The position numbers and the translations under genes are program-made. A DNA stretch of 64,000 nucleotides from Xanthobacteraceae bacterium (GTDB taxonomy: Bacteria; Pseudomonadota; Alphaproteobacteria; Rhizobiales; Xanthobacteraceae), in NCBI GenBank assembly GCA_022841625.1, contig JALHRD010000005.1, forward strand, positions 62,001-126,000, in the 5' to 3' direction. Shown here piece by piece: positions 52,444-60,896 of this stretch. Every line of letters begins with the position of its first letter. Positions within the stretch are counted from its first letter, which is position 1. The notes under the pieces are model-generated. The model ran no database searches, was not told the DNA's origin, and saw only the letters and a list, made by a program, of their open reading frames with translations.

Positions 52444-54339
52444 TTGTCCGGACTGCCCGTGAGCTTCACCAACACCGTCGTGCGCTACCGACACTGGCTG
52501 CTCGCCACTACCGTGGTGTCGGTGATCGCATTGCCGCAAATCGTCAGCGCCTTTGACGGAACATCGGATGCGCGCCGCATCATCGTTGCGCAGCAGCAGG
52601 AGGACCCCAAGAAGAAGAAGGACGCTCCGAAGGCGCAGCCGCCGCAGCAACAGCAGCCCAAGGCGGTGCAGCCGCCGCCACAGCAGCAGCCCAGGGCGGT
52701 GCAGCCGCCGCCACAGCAGCAGCCCAGAAGCGTGCAGCCACCGCCGCCGCCCCAGCAGCCCAGAAGCGTGCAGCCGCCACCGCCGCCCCAGCAGCCCAGG
52801 AGCGTGCAGCCGCCACCGCCTCCGGTGCAGCCCAAGGTCGTGCAGCCGCCGCAGCAACCCAAGGTGATTCAGCAGCCGCCCAAAACGGTGCAGCCACCGC
52901 CGCCGCCGATTCAGCCAAAGACCGTGCAGCCACCGCCGCCGCCGGTGCAGCCGAAGATCGTTCAACCGCCGCCGCCCGGGCAACCTAAGCTCGTGCAGCC
53001 GCCGGCCGTGCAGCCCAATGTGGTGCAGCCGCCGCCGCCCCCGGGACAGCCGAAGCTCGTGCAGCCGCCGGTCGTGCAGCCCAATGTGGTGCAGCCGCCG
53101 CCGCCCCCGGGACAGCCGAAGCTCGTGCAGCCGCCGGTCGTGCAGCCCAATGTGGTGCAGCCGCCGCCGCCCCCGGGACAGCCGAAGCTCGTGCAGCCGC
53201 CGGTCGTGCAGCCCAATGTGGTGCAGCCGCCGCCTCCGGGACAGCCGAAGCTCGTGCAGCCGCCGGTGGTGCAGCCCAATGTGGTGCAGCCCAATGTGGT
53301 GCAGCCGCCGGTCGTGCAGCCCAATGTCGTTCAACCCGCACCGCAGCCCAAATTTGTGCCGCAGAATTTCGGCCAACCGAAGGCCCCAACCGGCCCACAA
53401 ATCGGCAATGTCAACGAACTCAAGAGCAAACGAGTTGAGAGCAAAGTCGGCAACCAGATCGTAATCCGCGAACCTGGCAACCGGGTGATTATCCGCGAGA
53501 ACAACCACGTGATCATTCGCCACGATGAATCCGAACGTATGCGCCGCTGGGGCAACTCACGCTTCGAACTGCGTGGGCAGGAGCGCCTCACGATTGTCCG
53601 GCGCGGCGACTACGAAGTCGTGACGGTGACCGATGCGAACGGCCACCTGCTGCGGCGCTTCCGTCGCGATTCCGGCGGACGCGAATATATGCTGATCGAC
53701 AACCGTCGGCACCTCGCGATCGGCGCGGCGGCGGTTGCCGGCGTTGTGTTGCTCGGCCTCGCGATGCCGAGGATCACCTTGCCGCGCGAACGCTACCTTG
53801 TCGACATCGACACTGCTCCGCCGGTGTACTTGTACGAAGCGTTGGAGCCAACGGTATTGGTGCCGATCGAGCGCGCTTACTCGCTCGACGAAGTCCGCGA
53901 CAACTTTGAACTGCGCGCCCATGTGCGTAGCGTCAACGTCAACGTCATCACCTTCGCCACTGGATCGTGGGAAGTCACGCCCGATCAGGTTGCGCGGCTG
54001 CAGGCGCTCGCCGACGGCATTCTCCGTGTCCTCAACGAAAACTCCTCGTCGGTGTTCCTGATTGAAGGGCATACCGATGCGGTCGGCGGAGCCGAGGACA
54101 ATCTCTCGCTGTCCGATCGACGCGCCGAGGCGGTCGCGGAGATCCTCACCACCCACTTCCAGATCCCGCCGGAAAATCTGGTGACCCAGGGCTATGGCGA
54201 GCAACATCTGCGCGTTCCAACCGACGGCCCCTCCCGCGAAAACCGTCGGGTGGAGGTGCGCAACATCACGGGTCTGATGGCTGGCCCGCAGGGCGGCCAG
54301 CCCGGTCGGCCCGGTCGGCCCGGTCTGCCGCCGGGTTAA
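52444..54339 (+). CDS. OmpA-domain envelope protein with long Pro/Gln/Val repeat
   Basis: 631 residues from TTG 52444, four bases after AGGAGGT. Order: an N-terminal membrane or signal segment (WLLATTVVSVIALPQIVSA); a Lys-rich stretch; a repeat of QPPPPP, QPKxVQPP and VQPNVVQPP units (about residues 65-299); a charged domain with IVIREPGNRVIIRENNHVIIRHDE; a hydrophobic segment near residues 423-442; and a C-terminal OmpA peptidoglycan-binding domain (about 501-611: ITFATGSWEVTP, IEGHTDAVGG, LSDRRAEAVAEIL, NRRVEV). The repeat could span the periplasm. Related OmpA proteins in Bradyrhizobium carry similar low-complexity regions. Confidence 0.9.
   Translation: MSGLPVSFTNTVVRYRHWLLATTVVSVIALPQIVSAFDGTSDARRIIVAQQQEDPKKKKDAPKAQPPQQQQPKAVQPPPQQQPRAVQPPPQQQPRSVQPPPPPQQPRSVQPPPPPQQPRSVQPPPPPVQPKVVQPPQQPKVIQQPPKTVQPPPPPIQPKTVQPPPPPVQPKIVQPPPPGQPKLVQPPAVQPNVVQPPPPPGQPKLVQPPVVQPNVVQPPPPPGQPKLVQPPVVQPNVVQPPPPPGQPKLVQPPVVQPNVVQPPPPGQPKLVQPPVVQPNVVQPNVVQPPVVQPNVVQPAPQPKFVPQNFGQPKAPTGPQIGNVNELKSKRVESKVGNQIVIREPGNRVIIRENNHVIIRHDESERMRRWGNSRFELRGQERLTIVRRGDYEVVTVTDANGHLLRRFRRDSGGREYMLIDNRRHLAIGAAAVAGVVLLGLAMPRITLPRERYLVDIDTAPPVYLYEALEPTVLVPIERAYSLDEVRDNFELRAHVRSVNVNVITFATGSWEVTPDQVARLQALADGILRVLNENSSSVFLIEGHTDAVGGAEDNLSLSDRRAEAVAEILTTHFQIPPENLVTQGYGEQHLRVPTDGPSRENRRVEVRNITGLMAGPQGGQPGRPGRPGLPPG
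52978..53304 (+). repeat. in-frame tandem repeat, five units of about 66 bp
   Basis: Units begin at 52978, 53044, 53110, 53176 and 53239. Each encodes GQPKLVQPP(A/V)VQPNVVQPP plus prolines; the fourth unit is one codon shorter. Nucleotide identity between units 2 and 3 is essentially complete, showing recent expansion. It lies inside the OmpA-domain gene. Confidence 0.92.
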
Positions 54340-54368
54340 CTTGCTACGATCGATTGCACACGCGAAGT

Positions 54369-54401
54369 CATGCCCGGCCAACGTGCCGGGCATGATTTTT
54401 T
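54369..54401 (+). terminator. intrinsic terminator of the OmpA-domain gene
   Basis: CATGCCCGGC-caacgt-GCCGGGCATG followed by A and six T. The 10-bp perfect stem with T tract begins 30 bases after the stop codon. Confidence 0.9.
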
Positions 54402-54414
54402 CAAGCGCGCGCGG

Positions 54415-55557
54415 TCAGCCCCACAATTGCCTGCTGGCGATGGCGGCGCCTTCACTGAGCGATTTGAATTTCTCCCAGACGATGCTGGGGTGAATTTCCT
54501 TGGAGCCGGCGAAGGTGGCAAAACCGCAATCGGTGCCGGCGATCACATTCTCACGCCCGACCACCTTGGCGTAACGTCCAATCCGCTGGGCAACCAATTC
54601 GGGATGCTCGACCAGAATGGTCGAATGCGAGATCACGCCCGGAATTAGAATGGCGTCCTTCGGCAATTTGGCGCTCTCCCACACCTGCCACTCATGCTCA
54701 TGGCGCGGATTGGCGGCCTCAAACGAATAGGCGCCCGCGCGAATCCCCAAGATCATATCGACGCAATCCTTGAGCTGCATGTCGTGAATGCGCGGACCCA
54801 TATTGATGCTGTAGCAGGTATGAAACCTGATCTTGTCGGTCGGGATATCGCGCAAAGCGTGGTTGACCGCCGCAATCCGCGGCCCCGCCCATTTCTGGCA
54901 GTCCGCCACCGTCACGCCCGGTTTCAGCGCGTAGTAAGACACCAGCCGCGGATCGTCGATCTGGACCAGAAAGCCGGCGGCGACAATCGCCTTATATTCC
55001 TCCGCGAGCGCATCAGCGATCGCGAACAGGAATTCCTCATCGGTCTTGTAATAGGCATTCTTGTGCCGGTCCTCGACATTCGACGGCGAGATCGCCGGCA
55101 TGAACGCCTCTTGCGGCTTGGCGCTGCCGAGCGCGGCTTTAAAATTTTCGATGTCGCGTTTCACTAGGTCGTGGCCCTTATAGGTGATCGGCCCGGTGCA
55201 GATCATGTTGGGCGGGCGCGGCGGCCCGGCATTGGCTGGCGAGTTATAATATTCCGGAAATGCCAGCGCTTCGCGCGACCGCGACCACTGATTGGTGGGG
55301 CTGCCGGTCTTATCGACTTCAAATCCGCCCAGCCGCTCGTTGATGTAAGTCACGAAGCTCGGCTTTGAATATTCGCCGTCGTCGATCACATCGATGCCGA
55401 GTTCGACTTGCTTGCGCACGATCTCCGCGACCGCCGAACGCAAGCGCTGCTCGTACCCGGCCTTGCCCGGCCCGCCATCCATCATTTCCAGCAGATCGGC
55501 CGGCCGCGGCAGGCTGCCGACATGGGTGGTCAGTATGCGGTTGCTGCTGCGTTTCAT
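54415..55557 (-). CDS. cobalamin-independent methionine synthase-like (MetE C-terminal domain) protein
   Basis: 380 residues from MKRSSNRILTTHVGSLPRP (55557). It is a single MetE-type TIM barrel: TTHVGSLPRPADL, VIDDGEYSKPSF, VQIDDPRLV, RFHTCYSIN with conserved His/Cys, and VIAGTDCGFATF with Cys. These zinc-site residues (His-x-Cys ... Cys) are those of MetE/MSMEG-type methyltransferases. The absence of the N-terminal MetE half and the location beside a Bug gene argue against housekeeping methionine synthesis. Homologues are often found as demethylation or epoxyalkane:CoM-transferase-like proteins. Reaction unknown. Confidence 0.87.
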   Translation of the reverse strand: MKRSSNRILTTHVGSLPRPADLLEMMDGGPGKAGYEQRLRSAVAEIVRKQVELGIDVIDDGEYSKPSFVTYINERLGGFEVDKTGSPTNQWSRSREALAFPEYYNSPANAGPPRPPNMICTGPITYKGHDLVKRDIENFKAALGSAKPQEAFMPAISPSNVEDRHKNAYYKTDEEFLFAIADALAEEYKAIVAAGFLVQIDDPRLVSYYALKPGVTVADCQKWAGPRIAAVNHALRDIPTDKIRFHTCYSINMGPRIHDMQLKDCVDMILGIRAGAYSFEAANPRHEHEWQVWESAKLPKDAILIPGVISHSTILVEHPELVAQRIGRYAKVVGRENVIAGTDCGFATFAGSKEIHPSIVWEKFKSLSEGAAIASRQLWG

Positions 55558-55702
55558 GCGTGATCGAACTCCCCGTTTATGCGCGGCACGATAGCCGAGC
55601 ATGGCCGGATCGCAAGGGCGCGCGCGCACTGGACCGCCCGATAGACCATAGGACACACGGTCCCGGATCGCTTACGATCGCTGCAAAGCTGGGAGGACCG
55701 CC

Positions 55703-56671
55703 ATGACCGTGACACGCCGGGTCGCCGCCACGCTGTTGTTCGCCGCCGCCGCCGGCGGCGCCCTGGCGCAGACGGGAGCGCCAGTTTGGCCGTCGCGCCC
55801 GATCGAGCTGATCGTTGCGTTTCCCGCCGGCTCCGGCGTCGATGCGATCGGCCGCGCGCTGGGGGCGGCGATTGCGCAGCAGGCTGGCCAGACTGTGGTT
55901 GTTCTCAACCGCGACGGCGCCGCCGGCACGCTCGGCTTTGCAACCCTCGCCGCCGCCGCGCCCGACGGCCATACCCTGGCATTCGGCCCGACCACCCCGA
56001 TCGCCAACGCGCCTTATCTGGTGAAAGGCGTCCGCTACAATGTCGATTCCTTCAGCTATGTCTGCCAGGTGTTCGAGAATGTCTTCGCGATCGCGGTCGG
56101 ACCGCAGTCGAAATTAAAATCGGCGCAGGAGCTGTTCGCGGCTGCCAACGACAGTCCCGGCAAGCTGACCTATGGCCATGCCGGCATCGGCACCATCCCG
56201 CATCTCTCGATGGAAAATACCGCCTTGGCGCTCAACCACACCTTCACCGCGGTACCGTTCCGCGGCGACGCGCCGTTGGTTCCGGCGCTGCTGCGCGGCG
56301 AAGTCGATTTCGCCGCCGCCGGCGTCTCGACCATCCGGCCGCAGCCGGCGATAAGGCCGCTCGCAATCTTTTCCGACAGGCGCCATTCGGCTTATCCGGA
56401 GATTCCGACGGTCAAGGAGCTTGGCGTCGCGGTCGGCGTGCCGCCCGGCCACAACGGGCTGTTTGCGCCGGCCGGATTGTCGGCGGAAGTGCGCAACGCG
56501 CTTGACGGCGCGTGCCGCACGGCGCTCAAGCAGGATTCGATCCGCAAGGTGATGGAGAACACCGGCCAGACGATCGAATATCTCAGCGGCGCGGAATTCC
56601 ACGCCCAAACCGCCGCCGACTACACCGCCAAGGGCGCGCTGATCAAGCGACTGGGCCTGGGCGCGCCGTAG
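55703..56671 (+). CDS. TTT-family (Bug/TctC) solute receptor
   Basis: 322 residues after GGAGG. The signal sequence is rich in Ala (RRVAATLLFAAAAGGALAQ). The mature core is WPSRPIELIVAFPAGSGVDAIGRAL, then VVLNRDGAAGTLGFATLAAAAPDG and YGHAGIGTIPHLSMENTALALNH. The usual GG before the Asp is SGV. It is divergent from the MetE-like gene 145 bp away, with which it may share regulation. Confidence 0.92.
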   Translation: MTVTRRVAATLLFAAAAGGALAQTGAPVWPSRPIELIVAFPAGSGVDAIGRALGAAIAQQAGQTVVVLNRDGAAGTLGFATLAAAAPDGHTLAFGPTTPIANAPYLVKGVRYNVDSFSYVCQVFENVFAIAVGPQSKLKSAQELFAAANDSPGKLTYGHAGIGTIPHLSMENTALALNHTFTAVPFRGDAPLVPALLRGEVDFAAAGVSTIRPQPAIRPLAIFSDRRHSAYPEIPTVKELGVAVGVPPGHNGLFAPAGLSAEVRNALDGACRTALKQDSIRKVMENTGQTIEYLSGAEFHAQTAADYTAKGALIKRLGLGAP

Positions 56672-56675
56672 CGCC

Positions 56676-57068
56676 TTATCCCTCCCCGAAGGGGAGGGTG
56701 GCCGCGCGCAGCGCGGCCGGGTGGGGATCTCTCCTGGCGAGCAGTGTTTGATAAATGGTCTGCATGACACCGTTGAGGTCGCGATCAACTTCGTGATTCC
56801 AAAATCGCAGAACTGTATAGCCGGCATCCTTCAAGGCATTGTCGCGCGTGACATCGCGCTGCTGCCCCTCTTCCATTCCATGCTGTCCGCCATCGACCTC
56901 GACGATAAGTCTTTGACGACGGCATTCGAAATCCACGATGTACGGCAAGATTGGAGACTGACGACGGAAGTGGAACCCGAGCGGGCGCAAGGCGCGTAGA
57001 CGCACCCAAAGTTTGACCTCCTGTGGGGTCATGGTCTTGCGGAGACGGCGCGCTTGGTCGTTCGCCAT
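56676..57068 (-). CDS. DUF559 (Vsr-like endonuclease fold) protein
   Basis: 130 residues. DUF559 core: ARRLRKTMTPQEVKLWVRLRA, GFHFRRQSPILPYIVDFECRRQRLIVEVDGGQH (the D-x-n-E-V/D active-site pattern of PD-(D/E)xK nucleases) and AGYTVLRFWNHEV. These proteins are related to very-short-patch repair endonucleases, but activity is mostly untested. The C-terminal PFGEG and the stop are encoded by an intergenic palindromic repeat. An inverted copy of the repeat lies upstream of the start, so the gene is bracketed by them. Confidence 0.88.
   Translation of the reverse strand: MANDQARRLRKTMTPQEVKLWVRLRALRPLGFHFRRQSPILPYIVDFECRRQRLIVEVDGGQHGMEEGQQRDVTRDNALKDAGYTVLRFWNHEVDRDLNGVMQTIYQTLLARRDPHPAALRAATLPFGEG
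56677..56727. repeat. palindromic repeat, left copy around DUF559 gene
   Basis: TTATCCCTCCCCGAAGGGGAGGGTGGCCGCGCGCAGCGCGGCCGGGTGGGG, containing CCCTCCCC/GGGGAGGG and GGCCGCGC/GCGCGGCC dyads. It overlaps the 3' end of the DUF559 gene and starts five bases after the Bug receptor stop, where it may also terminate transcription. Confidence 0.8.
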
Positions 57069-57092
57069 GAGCAAGAGCTTACATCATCCAAG

Positions 57093-57153
57093 CGGCCCCC
57101 ACCCGACTGCTCGCTAACGCTCGCAGCCACCCTCCCCTCCGGGGAGGGATAAG
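57093..57153. repeat. palindromic repeat, right (inverted) copy upstream of DUF559 gene
   Basis: CGGCCCCCACCCGACTGCTCG ... CCACCCTCCCCTCCGGGGAGGGATAA. It is the inverted relative of the copy at 56677 with a different middle hairpin (CTGCTCGCTAACGCTCGCAG). It ends five bases before the stop of the convergent-side cupin gene. Confidence 0.8.
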
Positions 57154-57158
57154 ACAGG

Positions 57159-58391
57159 CTACATCACGTCGCCCATGACGGCCTCGCCTTCGGCCGGCGG
57201 GCGTTCGTAGAATTCCGGATTCATCCGGCTGTTGACGCCTTCCTTCGCCAGCGTCGCCGCGAATTCCGCCCGGATCGCCGGGTCTTCCTGGTGATAGGGA
57301 ATGGCGCTGCCGCCCTTGTTGAGATCGATCGCGCCGTAATCCATCAGCTGTTCGCCGGGGCGGCCCGCACGCCGCGCCCGCTGGTTGTTCGGCCCGTGCC
57401 ACGCGCTGATCCGCAGGGCCTCCTTGCTGACGCCGAAATGCTGATGGAACCAGTCGCCTGCCATCGGCGCTGCCGAAACCAGCCCGACCGGCTCATAGTC
57501 CTGGCGCAACACCTTGTCGGCCTTGCCATCCTTCCATGGCTGGGTGCCGAGCGCCTCGGGCCAAGTATAAGTGTAGCCCTTGCCTTTAACGCACACGAGC
57601 ACGGCGGCGGACTGATGCTTATGCGCCTTTGAATAGCGGCCGGTCTCGTGCTCGCCGATCCAGACATAGAAACGGTTATTCGCCATTTGCGGCTCGACCC
57701 GCCGATAGCCGGGCGAGCGCCGGTTATCGAGCGGCAGTTCGGTGTTGACGATATCGGGTACGAAATTGGTGCGCCGCATCGCCAGCCCGCGGATCGGGTC
57801 CGGCACCACATCGTCATTAGGTTTGAAGAAATCGTCGGCGCCCGAAAACCGCTCAGTGAAGGCATGCGGGCAATTGAAGATGAAGTTCGGGTTGTCGAGC
57901 AGGTTCATTACGTTTGGCGCCGACGTGCCGCACAGGATCAGCGCCGGTGAACTCGATGCATTGACAATGCGATGAAACGCATTGAGCGGGATCGCAAACA
58001 TCGAGCCCTTCTGCCATTCGAACACATGCTTTTTGCTTTGGCCTTCCTGCCAGACTTCGGTCGAGCCACGGCCTTCGACCACCAGACAGACCTTCTCATA
58101 AAGATGCCGCTCGATATTGAGCGCGCCGGCGCCGGGCACCTCGACAATGTATTGGCCCCACAGGCCTTCGGTGCCGAATAGCTGGATATAGCTGCCGCGA
58201 CCGCCAAGCCGCTTCCACGGCTGCATCGGCAGGTCCTGCACCCGCCGCACCCCGATGCCGCGAAAAACCGGAATGCCCTCCGCCTCCATGAAGGTGTCGT
58301 AGGGCATGGCCTTGCGGAGGAACTTGCCATGACCTGCGTTCTCGCCGGCCTTGGGTTCGTGCCAATGTTCGCCGCTGGTGGTGTCGTGCAT
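57159..58391 (-). CDS. bicupin protein, tandem paralogue A
   Basis: 410 residues with two cupin domains: RHLYEKVCLVVEGRGSTEVWQEGQ ... GSMFAIPLNAFHRIVN, and AHKHQSAAVLVCVKGKGYTYTWPE ... GDWFHQHFGVSKEALRI. The His pairs in AHKH and FHQH are likely metal ligands of the second cupin; the first has only RH at the corresponding place. The general layout recalls gentisate dioxygenase-type bicupins, but signature residues differ. It is the downstream of two tandem paralogues, with the second gene at 58441. Function unknown; an aromatic or organic-acid dioxygenase or hydrolase role is inferred from neighbours. Confidence 0.85.
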   Translation of the reverse strand: MHDTTSGEHWHEPKAGENAGHGKFLRKAMPYDTFMEAEGIPVFRGIGVRRVQDLPMQPWKRLGGRGSYIQLFGTEGLWGQYIVEVPGAGALNIERHLYEKVCLVVEGRGSTEVWQEGQSKKHVFEWQKGSMFAIPLNAFHRIVNASSSPALILCGTSAPNVMNLLDNPNFIFNCPHAFTERFSGADDFFKPNDDVVPDPIRGLAMRRTNFVPDIVNTELPLDNRRSPGYRRVEPQMANNRFYVWIGEHETGRYSKAHKHQSAAVLVCVKGKGYTYTWPEALGTQPWKDGKADKVLRQDYEPVGLVSAAPMAGDWFHQHFGVSKEALRISAWHGPNNQRARRAGRPGEQLMDYGAIDLNKGGSAIPYHQEDPAIRAEFAATLAKEGVNSRMNPEFYERPPAEGEAVMGDVM

Positions 58392-58440
58392 GGGGTGCTC
58401 TCGCTGCTGAGGGTAACGCGTGGGGTGGACTATATCACGC

Positions 58441-59667
58441 TCACATATCCGGCGGTACGTCTTCGCCGTCGGCCGGCGGCCGTTCGTAAAACGCCGGGTT
58501 CATGCGGCTGGCGACGCCTTCCTTGCGCAGCGTGGCGTCGAACTCCTGCCGGATCGCCAGGTCTTCCATGTGATAGGGGATGGCGTTGCCGCCTTTGTTG
58601 AGGTCGATCGCCCAGATGTCGGCCATCGCCTCGCCAGGACGGCCGGCCTTGAGCGCGGGATGGTTGTTCGGCCCATGCCAGGCGAGGAGCCGCAGCGGGC
58701 CTTTGCTCACGCCGAAATGCTGGTGGAACCAATCGCCCGCCATCGGCGCCGCCGACACGATGCCGACCGGCTCGTAGTCCTGCCGCAGGACCTTGTCGGC
58801 CTTGCCGTCCTGCCAGGGCTTGGTCCCCAGCGCATCCGACCACGTATAAGTGTAGCCCTTGCCCTCGACACAGATCAGCACCGCCGTCGAATGATGCTTA
58901 TGCGCCTTGGCATAACGGCCGGTCTCGTGCTGGCCGATGAACATGTAAAAGCGATTGCCCGCCATATGCGGTTCGACCCGCCGGTAGCCGGGCGACCGGC
59001 GATTATCGAGCGGCAGATCGCAATTGATTACATCGGGAATGAGATTGGTGCGCCGCATGGCGAGCCCGCGCACCGGATCGGGCGCGATCTCGTCATTCGG
59101 CTTGAAGAAGTCGTCGGCGCCGGAAAAGCGCTCGGTGAAGTTATGCGGGCAGTTGAAGATGAAATTTGGATTGTCGAGCAGGTTCATTACATTCGGCGCC
59201 GAGGTGCCGCACAGCAGGACGGCCGGCGAACTGGCCGCATTCACAAGGCGGTGGCACGCATTGAGCGGAATGGTGAACAGCGAGCCGCGCTGCCATTCGA
59301 AGGAATGGCGCTTGCTCTGGCCCTCCTGCCAGACCTCGGTGGTGCCGCGGCCTTCGACCACCAGCACCACCTTTTCATAGAGATGCCGCTCGGCATGAAG
59401 CGCGCCGGCGCCAGGGATTTCGACCACATACATGCCCCACAGGCCTTCGGTGCCGAAGAGCTGGATATAGCTGCCACGGCCGCCGAGCCGCGCCCACGGC
59501 GCCATCGGCAGGTCCTGCACGCGCCTGACCCCGATGCCGCGAAACACCGGTACGCCTTCCGCCGCCATGAAGCTGTCGTAGGGCATCGGCTTGCGCAGGA
59601 ACTTGCCGAAGCCGGCGTTCTCGCCAGCCTTGGGTTCGTGCCAATGGTCTGCGGTGTTGTCGTGCAT
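58441..59667 (-). CDS. bicupin protein, tandem paralogue B
   Basis: 408 residues, collinear with the next gene without large gaps. Shared blocks include PVFRGIGVRRVQDLP, GGRGSYIQLFGTEGLWG, CGTSAPNVMNLLDNPNFIFN, RFSGADDFFKPND and DYEPVG followed by VSAAPMAGDWFHQHFGVSK. Metal-ligand candidates AHKHHS and FHQHFG are kept. Forty-nine bases separate the two genes, so they may be co-transcribed as a heteromer or as enzymes of shifted specificity. GGCGGGA lies upstream of the ATG. A Bug receptor gene is divergent from it. Confidence 0.85.
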   Translation of the reverse strand: MHDNTADHWHEPKAGENAGFGKFLRKPMPYDSFMAAEGVPVFRGIGVRRVQDLPMAPWARLGGRGSYIQLFGTEGLWGMYVVEIPGAGALHAERHLYEKVVLVVEGRGTTEVWQEGQSKRHSFEWQRGSLFTIPLNACHRLVNAASSPAVLLCGTSAPNVMNLLDNPNFIFNCPHNFTERFSGADDFFKPNDEIAPDPVRGLAMRRTNLIPDVINCDLPLDNRRSPGYRRVEPHMAGNRFYMFIGQHETGRYAKAHKHHSTAVLICVEGKGYTYTWSDALGTKPWQDGKADKVLRQDYEPVGIVSAAPMAGDWFHQHFGVSKGPLRLLAWHGPNNHPALKAGRPGEAMADIWAIDLNKGGNAIPYHMEDLAIRQEFDATLRKEGVASRMNPAFYERPPADGEDVPPDM

Positions 59668-59824
59668 GAAGTCCCGCCTCGCCCCACGTGGACCGCCGCA
59701 TCATTTGACAGCGTCAGACCCGGGAGACAAGCTCTTCGACGGCAGCGACTTGATGCTCGACACGATCTTCATCCGCCCTCAGGGCGAGCCATTAGCGCGT
59801 TTACGCGCGTCTTTCGACGCGCTA

Positions 59825-59900
59825 TGGCGAGCGTCTCGAAGGATGGGGCGGCCTCATGCTTCGAGACGCGCACTTCGTGTGCTCCTCAGCACGAGGCCGA
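59825..59900. repeat. intergenic palindromic repeat
   Basis: GCGTCTCGAAG ... CTTCGAGACGC, then GCGCACTTCGTGTGC and CCTCAGCACGAGG, three nested or adjacent dyads. It precedes the Bug gene start in the 264-bp gap 59668-59931, which otherwise holds no recognised gene. Confidence 0.7.
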
Positions 59901-59931
59901 TTGAGACCGCATGCGATCGCAGGAGAAGCTT

Positions 59932-60891
59932 ATGTTTAGGATCATTCTATCAGCGGTCATTGGGCTTGTCGTGCTGGCCAATGAAGCCCTCGCACAATCC
60001 TGGCCGACCCGGCCGGTGCGGATCGTGGTGCCCTCGCCGCCCGCCGGTGGCACCGACATTGTCGCGCGCGTGATGGCCGAGCACTTCTCCAAGGCGTTCA
60101 AGCAACAATTCTTTGTCGAGAACCGCCCCGGCGCCGGCAACATGATCGGCATTGAGAGCGTCGCCCGCGCCGCGCCCGACGGCTACACCTTCCTGATGAC
60201 GGCGAGCACGCTGTCGCTCAATTCGGTGCTCTACAAAAAAGTATCGTACGACCCGATCAAGGATTTCGCGCCGATCACCTTGGCGGCGACCGCGCCGAAT
60301 GTGCTGATCGTCAATCCGGCAACGCCGGCCAAGACCCTGCCGGAGTTCATTGCACTCGCCAAACAGCAGCCCGGCAAATTGACCTATGGCACGCCGGGGA
60401 TCGGCACCTCGCCGCATATGAGCATGGAACTGTTCAAGAGCCTCGCCGGCGTCGATCTGCAACATATTCCCTATCGCGGCACGGTGCCGGCCCTCACCGA
60501 CGTCATCAGCGGCCAGATCAACGCCATGTTCTCGACCGCGCTTTCCGCCAAGCCGCAGATCGAGGCCGGCAAAGTGCGCGCCTTCGGCGTGTCGACCGCC
60601 AAGCGCAGCGCCGCGCTGCCGGACATTCCCACGATCGCGGAGGCCGGCGTGCCCGGCTACGAAGCCGTGCAGTGGTACGGCTTTCTGGCGCCGGCCGGAA
60701 CGCCAGCCGCGATCCTGACGCTGATCCACGCCGAAGCCATGACAGCGCTCAACGCCGCCGAAATGCAGGAGAAGCTCGCACATGACGGCGCCGAGCCCGC
60801 CCCTTCGACGCCGGAAGCGTTCGCCGCTCACATCCGGAACGAACTGGAAAAGTGGCGCAAGGTCGCGAAGGCCGCCGGCATCGAGCCGTAA
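59932..60891 (+). CDS. TTT-family (Bug/TctC) solute receptor
   Basis: 319 residues from MFRIILSAVIGL (59932), with AGGAG six bases upstream. The signal ends VLANEALAQS. The mature core is WPTRPVRIVVPSPPAGGTDIVARV, then VENRPGAGNMIGIESVARAAPDG and YGTPGIGTSPHMSMELFKSLAG. It is divergent from the tandem bicupin genes and convergent with a zeta-like GST. A ligand shared with the bicupin pathway is plausible. Confidence 0.94.
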   Translation: MFRIILSAVIGLVVLANEALAQSWPTRPVRIVVPSPPAGGTDIVARVMAEHFSKAFKQQFFVENRPGAGNMIGIESVARAAPDGYTFLMTASTLSLNSVLYKKVSYDPIKDFAPITLAATAPNVLIVNPATPAKTLPEFIALAKQQPGKLTYGTPGIGTSPHMSMELFKSLAGVDLQHIPYRGTVPALTDVISGQINAMFSTALSAKPQIEAGKVRAFGVSTAKRSAALPDIPTIAEAGVPGYEAVQWYGFLAPAGTPAAILTLIHAEAMTALNAAEMQEKLAHDGAEPAPSTPEAFAAHIRNELEKWRKVAKAAGIEP

Positions 60892-60896
60892 TGATA

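Noticed and set aside
52396-53523. 375-codon minus-strand frame with LHHIGLHDRRLHELRL-like repeats, resembling a repeat protein
   Set aside because: It is the antisense of the Pro/Gln/Val repeat in the OmpA-domain gene; its periodicity only mirrors that repeat and it has no ribosome site or domain.
58420-59904. 494-codon plus-strand frame over the tandem bicupin gene
   Set aside because: Antisense to a bicupin with a near-identical neighbour; the same shadow frame appears in the paralogue, so its persistence reflects duplication.
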